A stretch of DNA of 51,402 bases from a virus: IMG/VR virus record IMGVR_UViG_3300012096_000008, positions 1 through 51,402 of that record; one strand, 5' to 3'. A model generated the notes under the pieces. That model was not told the origin of the DNA and did not search any database. It saw only the letters and a program-made list of their open reading frames with translations. Every line of letters starts with the position of its first letter. The stretch's first letter is position 1. Position numbers and translations under genes: made by a program. Shown here one piece after another: positions 24,547 through 33,653 of the stretch.

Positions 24547-25187
24547 TAAAATTTTCCTTTATTTTTATAGAGATGGATTATAGCACCCACAATTATCGCC
24601 AATACTATAGAGCCAATGATGATGGCAGTTTGATGGGTATGGAAGTAACTGGTAGACCCAACCGCTATGGCTACTGTCCCTGCGCCTACTGCAGGCCCTG
24701 TTGTATTATCCTTGGTAGCATTATCAGACAGAAACTTACTATAAGCACGCACACGAGATACCCGAGACAACCAACCTCTAAGAAACTTCGCATTCTTGCC
24801 CCCTGCAATAGACTTTAGGAAGACCGTACGTTCGTCATTGATAGCGTCTATTAGTTTAGTATCTTTAAGTAATTTAAACTTCTGTAGAGCCTTCCTAGGA
24901 CGTTGTAGACCACTATTAACTCCATAGTCAAAGCAAGTATAATCTACACCAGATGGAAGATCATCACAACCCAAAGCATCCCAATATCTAGTTTTATAAA
25001 TAATCTTAGCTTGAGCTTTAGTCATGTTCTTTACATCTATAGCAGATCCACTAGAGTCAATGTACCTGCGATAATCGCCCAAAGTGACGCCAAAATTAGT
25101 AGGACCACCACTGTCACTCGGATCATCTCCATAACCTCCTTCTTCTTTTAAAACTCTCATTAAACAGTTATTATAATTATCTTTCAT
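24546..25187 (-). CDS. Endolysin, GH108-type muramidase with C-terminal membrane anchor
   Basis: Cleaves peptidoglycan at lysis. The N-terminal domain shows VLKEEGGYGDDPSDSGGPTN with catalytic Glu16 in the EGGY motif, then FGVTLGDYR, and later YWDALGCDDLPSGVDY and FDYGVNSG, all typical of the GH108 plus peptidoglycan-binding arrangement. Unusually, residues 185-207 (AIIIGSIVLAIIVGAIIHLY) form a membrane segment at the C-terminus. This suggests a membrane-tethered enzyme rather than the more common N-terminal SAR form. Overlaps by one base with both neighbours. Confidence 0.88.
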   Translation of the reverse strand: MKDNYNNCLMRVLKEEGGYGDDPSDSGGPTNFGVTLGDYRRYIDSSGSAIDVKNMTKAQAKIIYKTRYWDALGCDDLPSGVDYTCFDYGVNSGLQRPRKALQKFKLLKDTKLIDAINDERTVFLKSIAGGKNAKFLRGWLSRVSRVRAYSKFLSDNATKDNTTGPAVGAGTVAIAVGSTSYFHTHQTAIIIGSIVLAIIVGAIIHLYKNKGKF

Positions 25188-26338
25188 TACCGTTCCCTTC
25201 TAGCCCGTAGAATACCAAAAGCAGCTTCAGTACTTACTGTGAAATTACAGAAAGCTACTAAATATATAGTAGTAGTTGTAGATAGACTAAATCTAGCTCG
25301 TCCTAAATGAATGTTTTGAGTAGGGGCTGATCCCAAAACAATACCTGAGCTAGAATACGCTAATTCATCAAAACGATCATTAGAAAAATCTAATGTACTG
25401 GAAGTAAGTGAAAGACTTCCTGCATAAAGAGTTACATTAGTCGTTGCTGCTCCTTGAAATAATAGATTTGCTTCTATATCCCAATCTCCTGCTGTAAGGG
25501 AGATAGTAGTTATATTAGTTGCTGTCGCCGTTGTTAAGGATATAGCCGATCCTGCGGATATATTAGATGAAATATATTCGCCAATTTCACCGGATAATGC
25601 TGAGCCAGTACTTGGTTCACCGCTATAATGTCCTGGTGAAATAGTACTCGCATTTATGGAAGTAGCTGTAGCTGATCCAAGAACAGGAGCAATTAAAGTA
25701 GGTGCAGTTGCAAATGTAGCGTTACCAGTTCCTGTTTTAGTTGTCAAGGCTAGTAGAAGATTAGATGAAGACGGAGTTGCTAAAAATGTAGATACCCCTG
25801 TCCCAAGCCCAGTAACCCCACTGATCGGAAGTCCAGTGGCATTAGTTAAAATAGCTAGTGAAGGTGTATCTAAATTAGGTGTTACTAAAGTGGGAGAAGT
25901 AAGAGTTTTATTAGTAAGAGTTTGAGTATCTGTCGTACCTACTAAAATACCACTTGCAGGAAAAGTTTCAGTAGTAGCTCCTATTGTAAGATTTGTAAAT
26001 GTTGGAGTAGTTGTAGTAGATACTGTAACTGGATTAGATCCAGTTAATGCAATATTTGTTCCAGCATTTACCACAGGAACTACAATAGAACCTCCTCCAA
26101 TAAAAGTATTTAAATCTTGTAATCTAAGGGGGGAATTAGTAGTAGCCGGAGATGGTAGATTTAAAATCTGATTGCCATTCAGATCTAAATTAGAATTCAT
26201 AGTATTGGGCTGCGTTCCATCTCTAGACAAAGTATTATCAAATGCAGTTTGGATGGTAGCAGAATTATTATTTATTGTAGTAGCAGCTGTTACAGGTTGA
26301 GTAAGATCAGCTACATTAGGGAGAGTTATCTTAGACAT
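25187..26338 (-). CDS. Tail fibre protein, 383 aa, shares anchor with next gene
   Basis: The N-terminal 75 residues ([20 protein letters not shown], then [26 protein letters not shown]) match the anchor of the 610-aa tailspike upstream. The middle contains Thr-rich repeats typical of phage fibres ([21 protein letters not shown]). The C-terminus is a beta-rich domain, possibly a receptor-binding tip ([12 protein letters not shown], then [13 protein letters not shown]). It precedes the endolysin. Confidence 0.8.
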   Translation of the reverse strand: MSKITLPNVADLTQPVTAATTINNNSATIQTAFDNTLSRDGTQPNTMNSNLDLNGNQILNLPSPATTNSPLRLQDLNTFIGGGSIVVPVVNAGTNIALTGSNPVTVSTTTTPTFTNLTIGATTETFPASGILVGTTDTQTLTNKTLTSPTLVTPNLDTPSLAILTNATGLPISGVTGLGTGVSTFLATPSSSNLLLALTTKTGTGNATFATAPTLIAPVLGSATATSINASTISPGHYSGEPSTGSALSGEIGEYISSNISAGSAISLTTATATNITTISLTAGDWDIEANLLFQGAATTNVTLYAGSLSLTSSTLDFSNDRFDELAYSSSGIVLGSAPTQNIHLGRARFSLSTTTTIYLVAFCNFTVSTEAAFGILRARRER

Positions 26339-26346
26339 AAAATACC

Positions 26347-28179
26347 TTATGGATTAAGAGCATACCAAGCCCATGCTGGTGTAGATGTATAGGTCATTGA
26401 AATAGTATCCCCCGGTCTAACGGTTGTACTAAAACCATTAGTGATTGCGATGGGAATACTATTTACTTGATATTGAGTTATAGCTGAACTTGATGCATAA
26501 ACAACCACTGGAAATGGATTATTATTTGTAATCGCATTTCCGCTTGTAGGTACGGTCGGAGTAACTAGAGTTGGGAGGGAAGGGGTTGAAAGATTATCTA
26601 CATTACCAGATGTTCTAATATTATTTACGGTTGAATAAGTAGTACTGGGAAAGAAGAAGGCTGCATTTCCTGCTATACCACTTGCGATAGAATTTCCTGA
26701 TATCGTAGCGCTTGCAACACCTCCGAATATAATACCATATTGTGATAAAGAACTTCCATATAATAGTGTATTACCAGTTATATTTACATTACTAACCCAA
26801 ATGGGATTAATAATTCCCGTGGCAAATTGAATGCAAGCTGTGGTGGCAAAAAGCTGATTGCCTGATATAACTACTTGATCGCATTGACCCTGAGTAGTAG
26901 GAGCAGGATTGAAAGAAATACCTATTGGAGAACCTTCTATTGTATTTCCAGTAATAATTAAAGGTTCCATAAAGAATGCATGACTACCTGTGACGGGATC
27001 AGTATAAGCCTGAGGTGATATTAAGATGCCAGCAGTTTGTGAAATACCGAATACATTATTACAGATACGATATCCTCCTCCATTATTCATGACTATATGG
27101 TAGGGACCAGCGCAATTAAAAAAATTGCAATTATGAATAATCGAATCCCCGAAACTAGCCGAGTTCACAGATCCAGTAAAGTTTACAGAACTTCCTGCTT
27201 GTAAACTAAGTCCTAAATTCTTAGAATCCAGAAAAATAATATTATCCATTGTAAACTGCATGCAGTTAGTAGCTTTAATAGCTATATCTGCTCCTGTTAT
27301 ACAAAGATCGCGTAGAACACTGAAGGTATTGGTCCCGTTATTAGCTGCCGCAGCATTCATAGAAATGCCCACCGTACCTGAAGTAGGCGGAACTGGATAA
27401 AATACTTCGAAACTTTCTAGGGTAACTGATTTATTTGTTTGAAAGTTAATTGCAGGTACATTACTCATTACAAGAGTACTACCTTTCCACCCAGTAGTCT
27501 TAGTAGGTAATGCAGCAGGAACTCCATTAAAACCGTAGATGAAACCATTATCTCCTTCATAACCAACACCACGAATAGTTATTCTATCTGTAATATTCAA
27601 AGTACTGGATATATTATAATTGCCTCCAGGAATATGGACTATTCCTACTGCAATTTGAGCTTGATTTATACAATTCTGAAAAGCAACAGTAGAATCTGCA
27701 ATTCCTGTTGGATCAGCCCCAAAATCAATTACACTATAATAATCACCTTGTAATTTAGCATTAATAGTAGTAGCTACAGCTCCGGTACCTGTTTGAGTAA
27801 AGGCAATAGAAGGTAAGGAAACTGTACCACTAAAAGTATTACTACCGCTAAAAGTATTATTACCTGAAAATGTATTATTAGCATTTAAAAGAGGAACAGT
27901 ACCTCCTGATGTTCCTATAGGAGGGACAGTAATTGTAGGATTGTTTGCCACATCTATTAACCTTGCAGGAGAATTCATAGTAGCGGGGGATGGTAAATTA
28001 AGTATCTGATTATTATTCATATCCAGATTGGCACCCATAGTATTAGGTTGAGTGCCATCTCTAGACAAAGTATTGTCAATACCGAGTTCTATGATCTCGT
28101 TATTAGTATTGATCGCGTTAACCGCAGTAGTTTGATTTGTTAAGTTAACCAGATCAGTTAACGTGATTTTATTTGCCAT
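26347..28179 (-). CDS. Tailspike with beta-helix (pectate-lyase-like), 610 aa
   Basis: The N-terminal anchor is shared with the 383-aa fibre gene. A Thr/Ser linker with [17 protein letters not shown] repeats follows, then the spike entry [22 protein letters not shown], a known hallmark of pectate-lyase-fold phage depolymerases. A long right-handed beta-helix with NITGNT/ISGNQ-type repeats follows. It probably binds or cuts surface polysaccharide. A small C-terminal domain closes the chain. The sugar target is unknown. Confidence 0.85.
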   Translation of the reverse strand: MANKITLTDLVNLTNQTTAVNAINTNNEIIELGIDNTLSRDGTQPNTMGANLDMNNNQILNLPSPATMNSPARLIDVANNPTITVPPIGTSGGTVPLLNANNTFSGNNTFSGSNTFSGTVSLPSIAFTQTGTGAVATTINAKLQGDYYSVIDFGADPTGIADSTVAFQNCINQAQIAVGIVHIPGGNYNISSTLNITDRITIRGVGYEGDNGFIYGFNGVPAALPTKTTGWKGSTLVMSNVPAINFQTNKSVTLESFEVFYPVPPTSGTVGISMNAAAANNGTNTFSVLRDLCITGADIAIKATNCMQFTMDNIIFLDSKNLGLSLQAGSSVNFTGSVNSASFGDSIIHNCNFFNCAGPYHIVMNNGGGYRICNNVFGISQTAGILISPQAYTDPVTGSHAFFMEPLIITGNTIEGSPIGISFNPAPTTQGQCDQVVISGNQLFATTACIQFATGIINPIWVSNVNITGNTLLYGSSLSQYGIIFGGVASATISGNSIASGIAGNAAFFFPSTTYSTVNNIRTSGNVDNLSTPSLPTLVTPTVPTSGNAITNNNPFPVVVYASSSAITQYQVNSIPIAITNGFSTTVRPGDTISMTYTSTPAWAWYALNP

Positions 28180-28712
28180 TATGTAAACAATACATATGCT
28201 TCAGAGCCAGGAGTTACATTAGTAAGTCTGATAAATAAATATCTAGAAGTACCTACCGCAATTACCGGAGCTGTTTGATTTGCATCGAAAGTTCCACCAG
28301 AACCATTGACGATGGTGATTGTACCACCAGCACCAGAACCTGTACTATTGATTACTAGACAAGAGATATAATCTCCTACCTGAGCCCCAGAACTTATATT
28401 ATTGACAGTGGCTACCATATTAGCAGCACTATCAAGAGTCATATTACTTGTAGCAGTATTAGAATTCTTCCAAGTAATAATACCTGTTAAAAGATCCGCG
28501 GATAAAGCAATAAAGTTAGTTGCAGATGTTCCACTCCTAGGGGGACCAAATCCAGCAATCCAATTAGTTCCTTGTGGATTAGTAGTATATGCAGAACCTA
28601 GACCAACAGTGCCAATGAGCGTGATGGGAACGCGAGTAGCCCTCGTCCGCTCATTAGTGACTACTTCGTCATCGCCTGCCATGTCAACTTGTTGAGCGAC
28701 ATTAAGAGCCAT
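28179..28712 (-). CDS. Hypothetical beta-rich virion protein, 177 aa
   Basis: Thr/Gly/Ser-rich with short strands (VPITLIGTVGLGSAYTTN, GTITIVNGSGGTF), ending AYVLFT. No recognised enzyme motif. Its place between the capsid-neighbour gene and the tailspike suggests a decoration or fibre-associated protein (inference). One-base overlap with the tailspike gene. Confidence 0.7.
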   Translation of the reverse strand: MALNVAQQVDMAGDDEVVTNERTRATRVPITLIGTVGLGSAYTTNPQGTNWIAGFGPPRSGTSATNFIALSADLLTGIITWKNSNTATSNMTLDSAANMVATVNNISSGAQVGDYISCLVINSTGSGAGGTITIVNGSGGTFDANQTAPVIAVGTSRYLFIRLTNVTPGSEAYVLFT

Positions 28713-28765
28713 ATTTTATTTCCTTTCTATGATACTGGGGACCGTAGTCCCCAGAACCACATTAA

Positions 28766-29488
28766 TTATTGACTGATAGAACCATACATCGTGTATCTAA
28801 CACGTAGCTTTATCAATCCGTTGGTGAATGCACCTGTAGCGATCGCCGAAATATACGCCTTCGAAGGAAGGGGTGTAAGTGCGTTAGTCACTAGAGGAAC
28901 AGATCCCAACCATGTAGCATTACTGCCTGCCACCGCAGTACCAGAAGCATCCCATGCTAAACCGGTAGTTGCGCCGGGAATAGTATAAGTTGTTCTCTGA
29001 CCTGAAGTAGTCATACGAGCAATTGGGAACGCATTAAGTAATTGCGTACCCGCGTTGGGTGTTACCTGTACAAATGTACTTGACGGAGTACCTGGGCTAA
29101 CAGCCGCAAGTCCTACTGAGAGACTCGTACCACCAGTAGCACCTATAATTGTCTCAACTTCCACAGACTCAAAAAAGAGCTGCATGGTTGTGAAATTTAG
29201 GATACCACCAGAGACCGTAGTCACCGGAGTAATTTGTAAGGGAACAATGTCAGTTAAAGATTGAATACCTGCCGCAATCGGGAAGCCTGTACCAACGAAC
29301 GATGTCGGTGGGGCAGGAACCTGAATAGTAGTGCCAGAGCCAATAGCCATGGGTACTAACGGAATAAGTTGTTCAATCTCGCGAGTTTCGCCGTAGACGA
29401 GATAATCGCCTCCGACTTCTTCGATAGCCTTCTGCGTACCAAACTGTAGCGGAAGTCCATCTTGGTTAAGCCAAAAACCTGCTACCAT
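28766..29488 (-). CDS. Virion protein next to capsid, 240 aa (possible decoration protein)
   Basis: The protein is beta-rich, with few charged residues and many Thr, Gly and Pro. It starts VAGFWLNQDGLPLQFGTQKA and ends with LRVRYTMYGSISQ. It lies 11 bases after the capsid gene and appears better composed for structural use than for catalysis. Head decoration or second head protein is the likeliest role (inference). Confidence 0.68.
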   Translation of the reverse strand: MVAGFWLNQDGLPLQFGTQKAIEEVGGDYLVYGETREIEQLIPLVPMAIGSGTTIQVPAPPTSFVGTGFPIAAGIQSLTDIVPLQITPVTTVSGGILNFTTMQLFFESVEVETIIGATGGTSLSVGLAAVSPGTPSSTFVQVTPNAGTQLLNAFPIARMTTSGQRTTYTIPGATTGLAWDASGTAVAGSNATWLGSVPLVTNALTPLPSKAYISAIATGAFTNGLIKLRVRYTMYGSISQ

Positions 29489-29499
29489 TTCATATCTCC

Positions 29500-30459
29500 T
29501 TAACTTGGAACTGCACTGGTGGCGGTAATTACTGTAACCATGTTTTCAGGCCGATAAAGCTTGAAACCATACTCAGCAATGGTGAGGTATTCTTCTTGCT
29601 GTAAGTCCTTGTTAAACTCACTGTAGACTGTGGGCATCTGTCTGAAGCCACCAATCCAAGGTGTAGTGTCACCCGGAGTCGCAGAGAAGAAATAGTTAGT
29701 TACGCCGCCAGTTACCGCAACGCCATTGATCGTTTCTGATGCAATGGGAGGAAGATAATTAGAAACGTAAATATCAAACCCATAGACATTAAAACGGAAT
29801 TTGAAGCCCGTCATAATGCCATCGCGAGTTACATCGCCCCACATTTGCATGGGAGAGAGTAAATTCACGAGATTTGTTTGAGTTTGTAGTGTATATGCAA
29901 CTGAAGGATCAATCACGGCACATAGATTAACCAAAGGCACGTTAGCCTTGAATAATGCATATTGTGCACGAGCGAAGTCAGGCAATGTGATTGACTGACC
30001 TGTGCCGCCTGCCACCCAACGGTGGTCGGCGAGATTGATGATGTTGGGATTGCCAGCAGTTTGTCCATTGTTCGCTTGAGCGAAAATGCGAGTCTCCACT
30101 GCTTCCATCAAGGCACGATGTTGACGCGGCACGAATGCAGCGATAACGTCGGCTTGGTAAAAGCTATCTCTCTTGAACTTTTCGCTGATTGCATGAGCAG
30201 AATACTTGTACTGATCAAATGAGAACTGGAAGTTACCAGTATCCATTGCGTTGTACTTGACCGCTTGATTTTCTGTGAAATCTAGCGTTTCTGCTTCACC
30301 AATAGACGGAATGTTGATTGTATAGCCATCGGGGAAGTCTTGGATAATCTTGACAAACTTCATAGCATTCAATTCATCAAGTAGAAGTTCCTTGATCTGA
30401 CGTGACCAAAGTTGACTTCTAATGAGATATTGATTATTGGCGTCGTTAAAACCAGCCAT
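29500..30459 (-). CDS. Major capsid protein, 319 aa
   Basis: The gene sits between scaffold and virion genes in the usual podovirus order. The protein has the HK97-fold composition: an N-terminal arm (NQYLIRSQLWSRQIKELLLDE), a long helix with E-loop region (GEAETLDFTENQAVKYNAMD), a spine helix (FVPRQHRALMEAVETRIFAQ) and a beta-rich C-terminus. It forms the icosahedral shell. ATG with GGAG upstream (AGGAGACTTCATT). Confidence 0.85.
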   Translation of the reverse strand: MAGFNDANNQYLIRSQLWSRQIKELLLDELNAMKFVKIIQDFPDGYTINIPSIGEAETLDFTENQAVKYNAMDTGNFQFSFDQYKYSAHAISEKFKRDSFYQADVIAAFVPRQHRALMEAVETRIFAQANNGQTAGNPNIINLADHRWVAGGTGQSITLPDFARAQYALFKANVPLVNLCAVIDPSVAYTLQTQTNLVNLLSPMQMWGDVTRDGIMTGFKFRFNVYGFDIYVSNYLPPIASETINGVAVTGGVTNYFFSATPGDTTPWIGGFRQMPTVYSEFNKDLQQEEYLTIAEYGFKLYRPENMVTVITATSAVPS

Positions 30460-30481
30460 AATGAAGTCTCCTTAGATTAAA

Positions 30482-31222
30482 TTAATTCTCAGGCATACCG
30501 AATGCAGCACCTAATTCGATGGCATCGTTATGCATTTGAATAGCGATTTTAGGATCCAGATAGGCTCGGGGATCTCTTTTATTTAACTCTTGATAATAAT
30601 TCCAATCTCGTTTCTGAACCGTTGGTGCGAACTGGTTTTGTCGCTGGCTTGAACGGGGTGGAGCAATATCAGTAGATTGACGGGCTTCATCTAATCCAAA
30701 GGTCTTTAGAAAGACATTGGGATGAGTCTTAGCCAGATCGTCGGTAAAAGCTTGATCTAAGCCTAGTGTATCCATACGTTGCTTAAGAACTTCTGAAGCT
30801 TTATCTCCAAAGTGTTCTTTAAGCTTTGCCTTAATTATATTGAAGTTTTCAGTCTGTTTAGTCAGCTTCTCACGTTGAGTGAGCTTCTGTTCCAGAATGG
30901 AGTCAATATCTTCAGGCTTAATCGATGGCTTGGTTTCTTCCGTTTGGGTGATTACGGGTTTGTCCGGGTTGGCAAGAAGTTTCTCTTGTCGAGCTATTAA
31001 TTCTTTCAACGAGGCCGTCGTAGTAGCTTCTTCTCTTAACTTAAGATAGTCTTCCCGGATATTGTCAAAGCGGGCATTTTGTGTCTTAATGAAAAGATCA
31101 GATTCTATCTTTGCTGCGAGGATCTCTTCCTTGGATTTGTCTTTCCATTTATTGAGTATAACCTCACGTTCGTTAGTATTATCCGGGATCACCGGTTCAA
31201 CATCTAATAGGCTGTCAGCCAT
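30482..31222 (-). CDS. Scaffolding protein, 246 aa
   Basis: Acidic, highly helical and coiled-coil rich (KDKSKEEILAAKIESDLFI, ENFNIIKAKLKEHFGDKASE), with a basic/Gln-rich segment near 195 (RSSQRQNQFAPTVQKRDW) and a C-terminal helix. Its place directly upstream of the capsid gene is typical of the head assembly scaffold. It overlaps the preceding small gene by 8 bases. Confidence 0.82.
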   Translation of the reverse strand: MADSLLDVEPVIPDNTNEREVILNKWKDKSKEEILAAKIESDLFIKTQNARFDNIREDYLKLREEATTTASLKELIARQEKLLANPDKPVITQTEETKPSIKPEDIDSILEQKLTQREKLTKQTENFNIIKAKLKEHFGDKASEVLKQRMDTLGLDQAFTDDLAKTHPNVFLKTFGLDEARQSTDIAPPRSSQRQNQFAPTVQKRDWNYYQELNKRDPRAYLDPKIAIQMHNDAIELGAAFGMPEN

Positions 31223-31481
31223 GTTTCTTCTCCTGGTCGAAGGTTATTAGTTTAGACACCATCTTCAAAGCAGCTCTAAAACCATTGTTATGAGCTTGCT
31301 TATAGTCCCAATTAGGTGTCTCATATATCTTAGGACTTATCTCTGCGGCATCGAGGCCGGCTTTCTCTTCATCTAAAAGTTCTTGCAATCGATCTAAAAT
31401 ATATCGAGAGGCTTTTAAACTTCTAGTAAATTTTTCCTTATCTTCCTCAGTCTTTAAATGCTTGGTCCAAGCAGTAATCAT
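31215..31481 (-). CDS. Hypothetical helical protein, 88 aa
   Basis: A charged helical protein (TKHLKTEEDKEKFTRSLKAS, RLQELLDEEKAG), with later FRAALKMVSKLITF. Overlaps the upstream 35-residue membrane peptide gene as ATGA and the scaffold gene by 8 bases. Possible head-assembly accessory; no family recognised. Confidence 0.65.
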   Translation of the reverse strand: MITAWTKHLKTEEDKEKFTRSLKASRYILDRLQELLDEEKAGLDAAEISPKIYETPNWDYKQAHNNGFRAALKMVSKLITFDQEKKHG

Positions 31482-31585
31482 AAACGATCCTTAAGAAGTA
31501 TAACGAATATCCAACCTATTAAAGCCAAGGCTGCTGCAAATACCATGATTGTAGTTACAATACCTAGTATTTCTTGAGCAGACAT
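31478..31585 (-). CDS. Tiny single-pass membrane protein, 35 aa
   Basis: The product MSAQEILGIVTTIMVFAAAL continues with a further hydrophobic run and ends KDRL. It is almost all one membrane helix. AGGAG precedes the ATG at a good distance and its stop overlaps the next start as ATGA, so it is likely translated. Its place among head genes is unusual for a membrane protein. Confidence 0.55.
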   Translation of the reverse strand: MSAQEILGIVTTIMVFAAALALIGWIFVILLKDRL

Positions 31586-31602
31586 TTAATAATTATCTCC
31601 TA

Positions 31603-31779
31603 TTAGATAGTGCCTTTATTAATACTTTCCTTAGCACCATCACCTGCACCACTACCGCCATATCCAGCTAAATTAGGATCTTCATGAGTGACGTTATGTA
31701 AATGTTTCAAATGAGGAGTATGCGCATTATCTTGACTAGAAGGGAAGGATGGATGCATATAAGCTTTGTGATCGGCCAT
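31603..31779 (-). CDS. Small His/Gly-rich protein, 58 aa
   Basis: The ATG overlaps the portal stop by one base (TAATG). The N-terminal half is rich in His (ADHKAYMHPSFPSSQDNAHT, then LKHLHNVTHEDP); the C-terminal half is Gly-rich. No family recognised. Codon-tight placement between portal and the next gene supports expression. Confidence 0.58.
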   Translation of the reverse strand: MADHKAYMHPSFPSSQDNAHTPHLKHLHNVTHEDPNLAGYGGSGAGDGAKESINKGTI

Positions 31780-33653
31780 TATTGTGTTCCTAATGTTCCT
31801 GCAGGAGTTGCGTTAGCAGGAGGATTACGCTTCAACCCAAACCCAGGTTGAGGGGGAGGCGGTGGAGGGGCATACTGTCCAGTCTGAGGATGGACATCGT
31901 AATCTTGTCCTATTCCTGTAGCTGTACCAGCTTCTTGATGTAGTTGTTCTTGCAGAGATTGGATCATTCTTTGACCATCAGCCTGTTCTGCCAAAGATAT
32001 GAATGGAGTAACCGCTGCATAATCTTTTAGATCGAACACTGTTTCAAGTATCTTTGCTAATACTATTCCACTGAAATGAGGCTGGACTGTGGGCCAGAGA
32101 CCGGACCCGGTGAGAGCAGTAAGATTTTGGACAAGTTCTGCTTGTTCAGCAAAATGTCGAGCACCAATTGGCTTAATCCTTCCAACTCCTGTAATGTCAT
32201 CAACAGTGAGAGTTTGGAAGGTTGTAGCATTGAGGTCATTATCAAATACTCTTATTGTAAGAGCTCCAGATAGATTTCTACGTGCTAATTCTAACATGTA
32301 ATTAAGCAACATCTCTAAGACTTGTTCAGAGAATTGATTGATTTTATTCTGAAATAGCCGGGAACTGGCATTCTCTAGACGTTGTACTTCGTACTTTGTC
32401 TTTTCACCCGGAGACCGAATGCCCATAGCCTCTCTGGGAGCTCCCGCCATTTCTTCCATCTGAGTAGTCAGTTTCTCAATCTTCATGTCAGCTTGTAAGA
32501 TCTGAACATCAGGTTGAACTAGTTCTACATCTCCTTCATCTGAGACAAAGATCTTTTCACCTGGCTGCCAGACATACTCTTCTACGAAGCCTTTAACCTT
32601 TTGGACAGGATAAGTCGATAAATCCCAGATATCTGCAGCCATATTCTCTATATGATCTACACGATATTGCATACCAACAAGATTAGCTAAAGGACCCATG
32701 CCCCATAGATTATCTTGTTTGCGTCTCCACGGAGAATGAACGATTGGAGGATAGCCAAAGAAAGACGGATTAGATTTGTTATTGATCAATTTATGACGAT
32801 CTACAATCGTAATAACACGATTCTTTTCAAAGGTATCTGTATAAGGATCGTACCAATCCCCGTAGAAAGTTAGTACTTCAACGAAGTCAGATAATAGGTA
32901 AGCTCTGAAATTAGTGAAGCCATCCATGGCATAGAGACGATCCTTCTGGATCCAGTCTCCTTGAAATTGCCTAGCATGGAATCTAATTTCTTTTAAGTAT
33001 ATAAAGAGTTTCTCGTAATCTTCCTGATTCTCATCATTAGATAAACGTTCCATTAAATCTTTCAATTCACCCATAGAAATTAGAGAACGAATCATCTTTG
33101 GAGATTGAATGAAATTTTCTGCTGTTGGATTAAAAACTATGTCCAAAGGACTAATACGACGAACTGCGGGACCGACATAGCCGGCCTGGGTTTTATCTAT
33201 TTGTTCTACTCTTTGATCCACCCATTCTACTGTTGCAAAGCAATTACCGAAGTCTATGTAATCTTGTATGATCTTTTCCATTTCAGATTTGAACGTTGGT
33301 TGTTCAATAGTCCAAGTCATATAGTTTACAATTGAGTCTCGCTTTTCAACGGAAGCTTGATTCTCAGGTTCCCATTCAAGCCATTTACGCTTGGGGAATA
33401 ACGTGGCGATGTAGTTCGCGAACAAGTTATCTCTGATTTGGCAGAGTTTAGGAACTGTAGTCTTATTCTTCCAGGGCAATGAAGAGTTGGAAGTCTGGGT
33501 AGTATCTGTGGCATATACATAACGTCTAACCTCTTCCCAATCATTCTTAGCGACTTGTCGGAGAGTATCCCATTGTATCCATCGTTCTGTAAGTCTAGTA
33601 GCAAGTAAATCCGGAGAAATGATATTCTCCAGAGCCATGACTTTACCAGTCAT
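31779..33653 (-). CDS. Portal (head-tail connector) protein, 624 aa
   Basis: I chose the ATG at 33653 because GGAGGAG lies directly upstream and the start overlaps the TerL stop as ATGA. Podovirus portal features: RWIQWDTLRQVAKNDWEEV, LCQIRDNLFANYIATLFP, YIDFGNCFATVEWVDQ, SPLDIVFNPTA and the wing/clip segment MEEMAGAPREAMGIRSPGEK. The C-terminus is a Pro/Gly/Gln-rich barrel tail. The dodecamer forms the DNA gate and binds TerL. Length is near that of other podovirus portals. Confidence 0.88.
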   Translation of the reverse strand: MTGKVMALENIISPDLLATRLTERWIQWDTLRQVAKNDWEEVRRYVYATDTTQTSNSSLPWKNKTTVPKLCQIRDNLFANYIATLFPKRKWLEWEPENQASVEKRDSIVNYMTWTIEQPTFKSEMEKIIQDYIDFGNCFATVEWVDQRVEQIDKTQAGYVGPAVRRISPLDIVFNPTAENFIQSPKMIRSLISMGELKDLMERLSNDENQEDYEKLFIYLKEIRFHARQFQGDWIQKDRLYAMDGFTNFRAYLLSDFVEVLTFYGDWYDPYTDTFEKNRVITIVDRHKLINNKSNPSFFGYPPIVHSPWRRKQDNLWGMGPLANLVGMQYRVDHIENMAADIWDLSTYPVQKVKGFVEEYVWQPGEKIFVSDEGDVELVQPDVQILQADMKIEKLTTQMEEMAGAPREAMGIRSPGEKTKYEVQRLENASSRLFQNKINQFSEQVLEMLLNYMLELARRNLSGALTIRVFDNDLNATTFQTLTVDDITGVGRIKPIGARHFAEQAELVQNLTALTGSGLWPTVQPHFSGIVLAKILETVFDLKDYAAVTPFISLAEQADGQRMIQSLQEQLHQEAGTATGIGQDYDVHPQTGQYAPPPPPPQPGFGLKRNPPANATPAGTLGTQ

